A DNA stretch of 64,000 nucleotides, taken from contig CM040433.1 of NCBI GenBank assembly GCA_022702705.1, forward strand, positions 18,670,682 through 18,734,681, read 5' to 3'. The position numbers and the translations under genes are program-made. This document shows, piece after piece, positions 61,136-64,000 of the stretch (its first letter is position 1; every line of letters starts with the position of its first letter). The notes beneath the pieces were generated by a model. That model did not search any database. It had not been told where the DNA came from and saw only the letters and a list, made by a program, of their open reading frames with translations. This DNA comes from Papilionanthe hookeriana x Papilionanthe teres. Lineage: Eukaryota; Streptophyta; Magnoliopsida; Asparagales; Orchidaceae.

Positions 61136-61504
61136 GGCTTCTTTTTCCTCTCGCCTTATTTTTTGCTGGCTTTATGCTTTTGCTGCTCCCTGTTTTTTCT
61201 TCCTTTCTTCGCCTGCAAGCCAGATGAGAGAAGAGATCAAAATTGAAGCTGTTTCATAAGCAGACTTTTTCTTCTTCGTGCTTTAGCGAGTATTTTAATA
61301 ACAGCGTCACTGTTTCATATTAATATAAAACTTCTACTTCTTTTTATAATAATCTTGTTGTAAAAGATGGGACTTTTTTGGCTGGAAATTTTAATGCACG
61401 CACACACACACACACTAAGAGAAAGAGGAACTATTAAGATCAACCAATCAGTTACAAATAATAGGGGAGCTCAATAGATGACTCTAATATAAGGAAAACC
61501 TCTA

Positions 61505-61990
61505 TTATCTCCATGTATCAAAAACTTAAGCTCAATAATAATAGAAGAACTAACAAAGCAATAAATGCGTGTAACCATCTAATGTCGAAAAAGGTAGCAA
61601 GTACATAATCTTCTTCGATAAAATGACATTGTACCAAGGGTAGTTGATGTTCACCACACAAACATGAAAAGTAGTTAACAAATCCAGCTAGTTCAATAAC
61701 CAAAGATCAAAACTTCAATCTTGCAGCAACTAGGAGGCAGTAATGGACAACAGCAAGTTCAGAGAACTGGGCAGCTATAGAATATCATGAAGCAGAAAAT
61801 GGGACCGGACATCTCCCATTATAGTCTCTGAATATTCCCACAATATTTAAAACTCTCATGCACATTCACCTTGACAAAGGATTTGCAAGGCTTGCTTCAT
61901 TGTACAATCTGAGTTGGTTTTCTTTCCGTAATAATAGATTGAGTTGTGAATGCAAATATGTTGTCATCTTCTGCCGAACCTCGTTAAATC
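61505..61990 (-). pseudogene. LINE RNase H relic, copy B
   Basis: Counterpart of 12,060-12,540, still stop-interrupted; a 77-codon frame at 61,866-62,099 runs into the next fragment but is not a gene. Confidence 0.55.
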
Positions 61991-62048
61991 TCAGGTGTGT
62001 TCTGCTGAATTTGTGTTGATTCTCATTTCTTTGCCCTAAAATTTTCAA

Positions 62049-62396
62049 CTTCTTCATTGATGTTGGAATGACTGATTGAGAGAGATTGTAGGCCACCAAA
62101 ATTGCTCAGATTCAAGGGAGTGAAGAGAAAGAAGCGACTTACGTGCAAGTCAGTCAATGAATCACAATTAAATAGAGATGAAGGTAGCTTGATGGGGCTT
62201 CTACCATCAGTGAATTCGCCATCTACTGGGTTTCTAAATCCTTGGGATAAGTTTATATCAAGATACCTGACTCTCTTACCTGTTGCAAAGCTTATCCAGC
62301 TCTCTATTTCAGAGGCAAACATATCAAACGAGTAGAAGAAAATACGGAACCACTCCAGACTTCTTACTCGTCATTACGTGCCGGATATCGATTGAA
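62049..62396 (-). pseudogene. F-box exon-1 fragment, copy B
   Basis: Counterpart of 12,601-12,945 (FASEIESWISFATGKRVRYL to SISHSNINEE). It has extra small indels near 62,355-62,385 compared with copy A. Confidence 0.8.
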
Positions 62397-62640
62397 AATC
62401 AGATTGATTCTTTAATATTGAGATCACTAGCATGGGAAACCTTTGATCATTACTAAAGGAGCTTTAGACCAATTAGTGAGGTCTATGTTAGCTCAACTCA
62501 ATAATACAATTATCTCAATCATAAGTTTACACATTGTTAAATAAAATTTTCTAGATAAAAATATTTTATCTAATTATAATTTTTGAACAAAAAATTAAGA
62601 TATTACATATTATCTCACAAGATAATTTAATTTTTTATAT
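62397..62640. repeat. Inter-unit repeat R, copy 3
   Basis: Counterpart of 12,950-13,195. Confidence 0.75.
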
Positions 62641-63248
62641 TTATGTGTTATATATTATTGGATGTTTTTGGCCTTCACCAAATGGCCAAAATAAAGAGTG
62701 GGTGTGTAATCTTGGAGAATTTATTAGGTGTGGAATTCTCATGTATGTAAACTTCAATACAACATAATTGTCTTCATTGTATTTTCAAGTTATCTCAAAA
62801 ATACAACCAAAACAACCATATTGTTAAAGTCCACATGCATACATTATCCGCACCAAATAATTTCTCTTAAACTTGGTCATAGATCCGGTCGCCACCGGCT
62901 AGAGCCTACATCCATCTCGATTGGTGAGAATGGCATTAGACTGCGTGATTGATCTGTATCATAGACAACAAATATTTATAGCAAAATCAACACATACAAT
63001 TGGTGATATTTTATGACATTTAATAACATATAGTGATATTTATTTACTAATAATATGATCATACTTTATTACAATATCATTATAATGCTATCAAATATTA
63101 CTGAATACTACTAAATTTATATATGTCTATATTTATTTTATCCGTATGTGACATTATTTTGTCAGCATTTTTGATTAAATATCTGGAGGCACCGAAGGGG
63201 GAAAGTAAGGCATAAAGAGGGTCGAGCAAATAACTTTGACGAGACTAA
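62641..63248. other. Flank of F-box unit 2, copy B, with empty Harbinger site
   Basis: Contains the TTTTGGCC hairpin (about 62,665) and the single TAA at 63,246-63,248 without insertion. No gene. Confidence 0.75.
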
Positions 63249-63397
63249 GCAATGAATTCATTAGGGGAGATGTGAGCTATATTCCTCATAGGACATCCAT
63301 GGCTAGGGATTACAAAACAAGCACAGTATAAATTCGATATGAAAAAAAAAACCAGTTTGTCATTTTTTGATTAAAAATCACACTTTTTGTTGAACAT

Positions 63398-64000
63398 CTA
63401 TCCAGTAAGCATGCAAGGTATAATTGGCAAGCAACTACAATCATTATAGATCTCCACATGCGTTAGATTCAAGCCATCATGTTCCCCAAATTCATGGAGA
63501 ATAATCTAAGCGCATGGAGATGCTTTTCGAAGCAGCAAAACTTGTCCTCTCAAAATCCTTAAAACAAGTCTCTCTTTAACATTCCCATCCTTAACAGCGG
63601 GAAGAACTAATACTATAGTATCCTAACTTGCACTTTCTGTAGAAGAAAACTCACCAATCCGATTTCATTTCTGCCTCCTTTGAAAATTATCACTTTGATC
63701 ATTTTAAGACGATAAAATGTAGTATCATCCAGACACTGCGGATTTAGCACGTGCACCCCATATTCTTCCACAATTGGATCGTCAATGTGTGTTGGTAGCT
63801 TCTTGCACAAGAACTTGATCAGTTTTTAGAGCTGACAAAATTCAACTAGTCAGGAAAAAGGATTTCAACTAATCAGGAAAAGATCTTACTAGGATGAAGA
63901 GCTTTTCAAGGGATGGAGAAGGACAACTATAAAAGAAAGTGCAGAAGCAGGTGAGATCCTCGTCAGTCATTGTGGTCATGACAAGCTGTAACTTATTGAG
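63398..64000 (-). pseudogene. F-box/FBD exons 2-3, copy B, cut by window end
   Basis: Exon 3 equivalent at 63,398-63,798 with the same one-base deletion as copy A near 63,631; exon 2 from 63,890 to beyond the window. The shared lesion shows that the pseudogene predates the large duplication. Confidence 0.8.

Larger units (their letters stand above)
49446..64000. repeat. Copy B of the direct duplication (right end cut by window)
   Basis: Same feature order as copy A, with scattered substitutions and short indels. It starts close to the right end of the Athila-type element (49,274). Homology to copy A can be followed from the window's first base, so the true junction may lie slightly left of 49,446. 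Confidence 0.95.

Overview
This is eukaryotic, almost certainly flowering-plant, nuclear DNA. The evidence is intron-containing F-box/LRR/FBD genes, Athila-type Ty3/gypsy LTR elements with a tRNA-Asp-like primer site, an L1-type plant LINE with DUF4283 and RNase H domains, and PIF/Harbinger transposons with TAA target duplications. The sequence does not fix the species. No tRNA, rRNA or CRISPR array was seen.

The largest feature is a direct duplication. Bases 1 to about 14,546 (copy A) recur at about 49,446 to 64,000 (copy B), offset about 49.45 kb, and both copies run off the window. By eye the copies differ by about 5% in the LTR-element part (first about 4.5 kb), about 1% or less in the middle, and only 2 bases in the 1.6-kb F-box gene.

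Copy A, left to right: an AT-rich stretch with a 37-38 bp repeat array; an Athila-type LTR with internal sequence on both sides; a low-complexity block whose strand composition switches midway; transposon relics (a possible MULE N-terminus and a gypsy pol fragment); then a small tandem array of F-box/FBD units on the minus strand. Unit 1 (10,063-11,686) is intact. Unit 2 is split into fragments (12,601-12,945 and 13,944-14,622) and cut by an internally deleted Athila remnant (14,623-17,160). Unit 3 (25,071-26,658) has one nonsense codon. Each unit has the same flank carrying a TAA site. Unit 1 holds a 919-bp non-autonomous Harbinger there, unit 3 a 6.8-kb Harbinger, and unit 2 is empty. The large Harbinger carries a broken Myb/SANT gene, a broken DDE transposase and an open GRF-zinc-finger/membrane ORF.

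From 29,776 to 49,274 lies a 19.5-kb minus-strand Athila-type element flanked by ACTAC. It has decayed gag and pol, two further ORFs downstream of pol, and a 5.7-kb plus-strand LINE inserted in the TA microsatellite of its left LTR. Copy B follows at once.

The only convincing host genes are the F-box/FBD genes, probable SCF ubiquitin-ligase substrate adaptors. Intact copies are at 10,063-11,686 and 60,203-61,135 (exon 1) with exons 2-3 down to 59,512. Most of the rest is transposable-element sequence of several ages.
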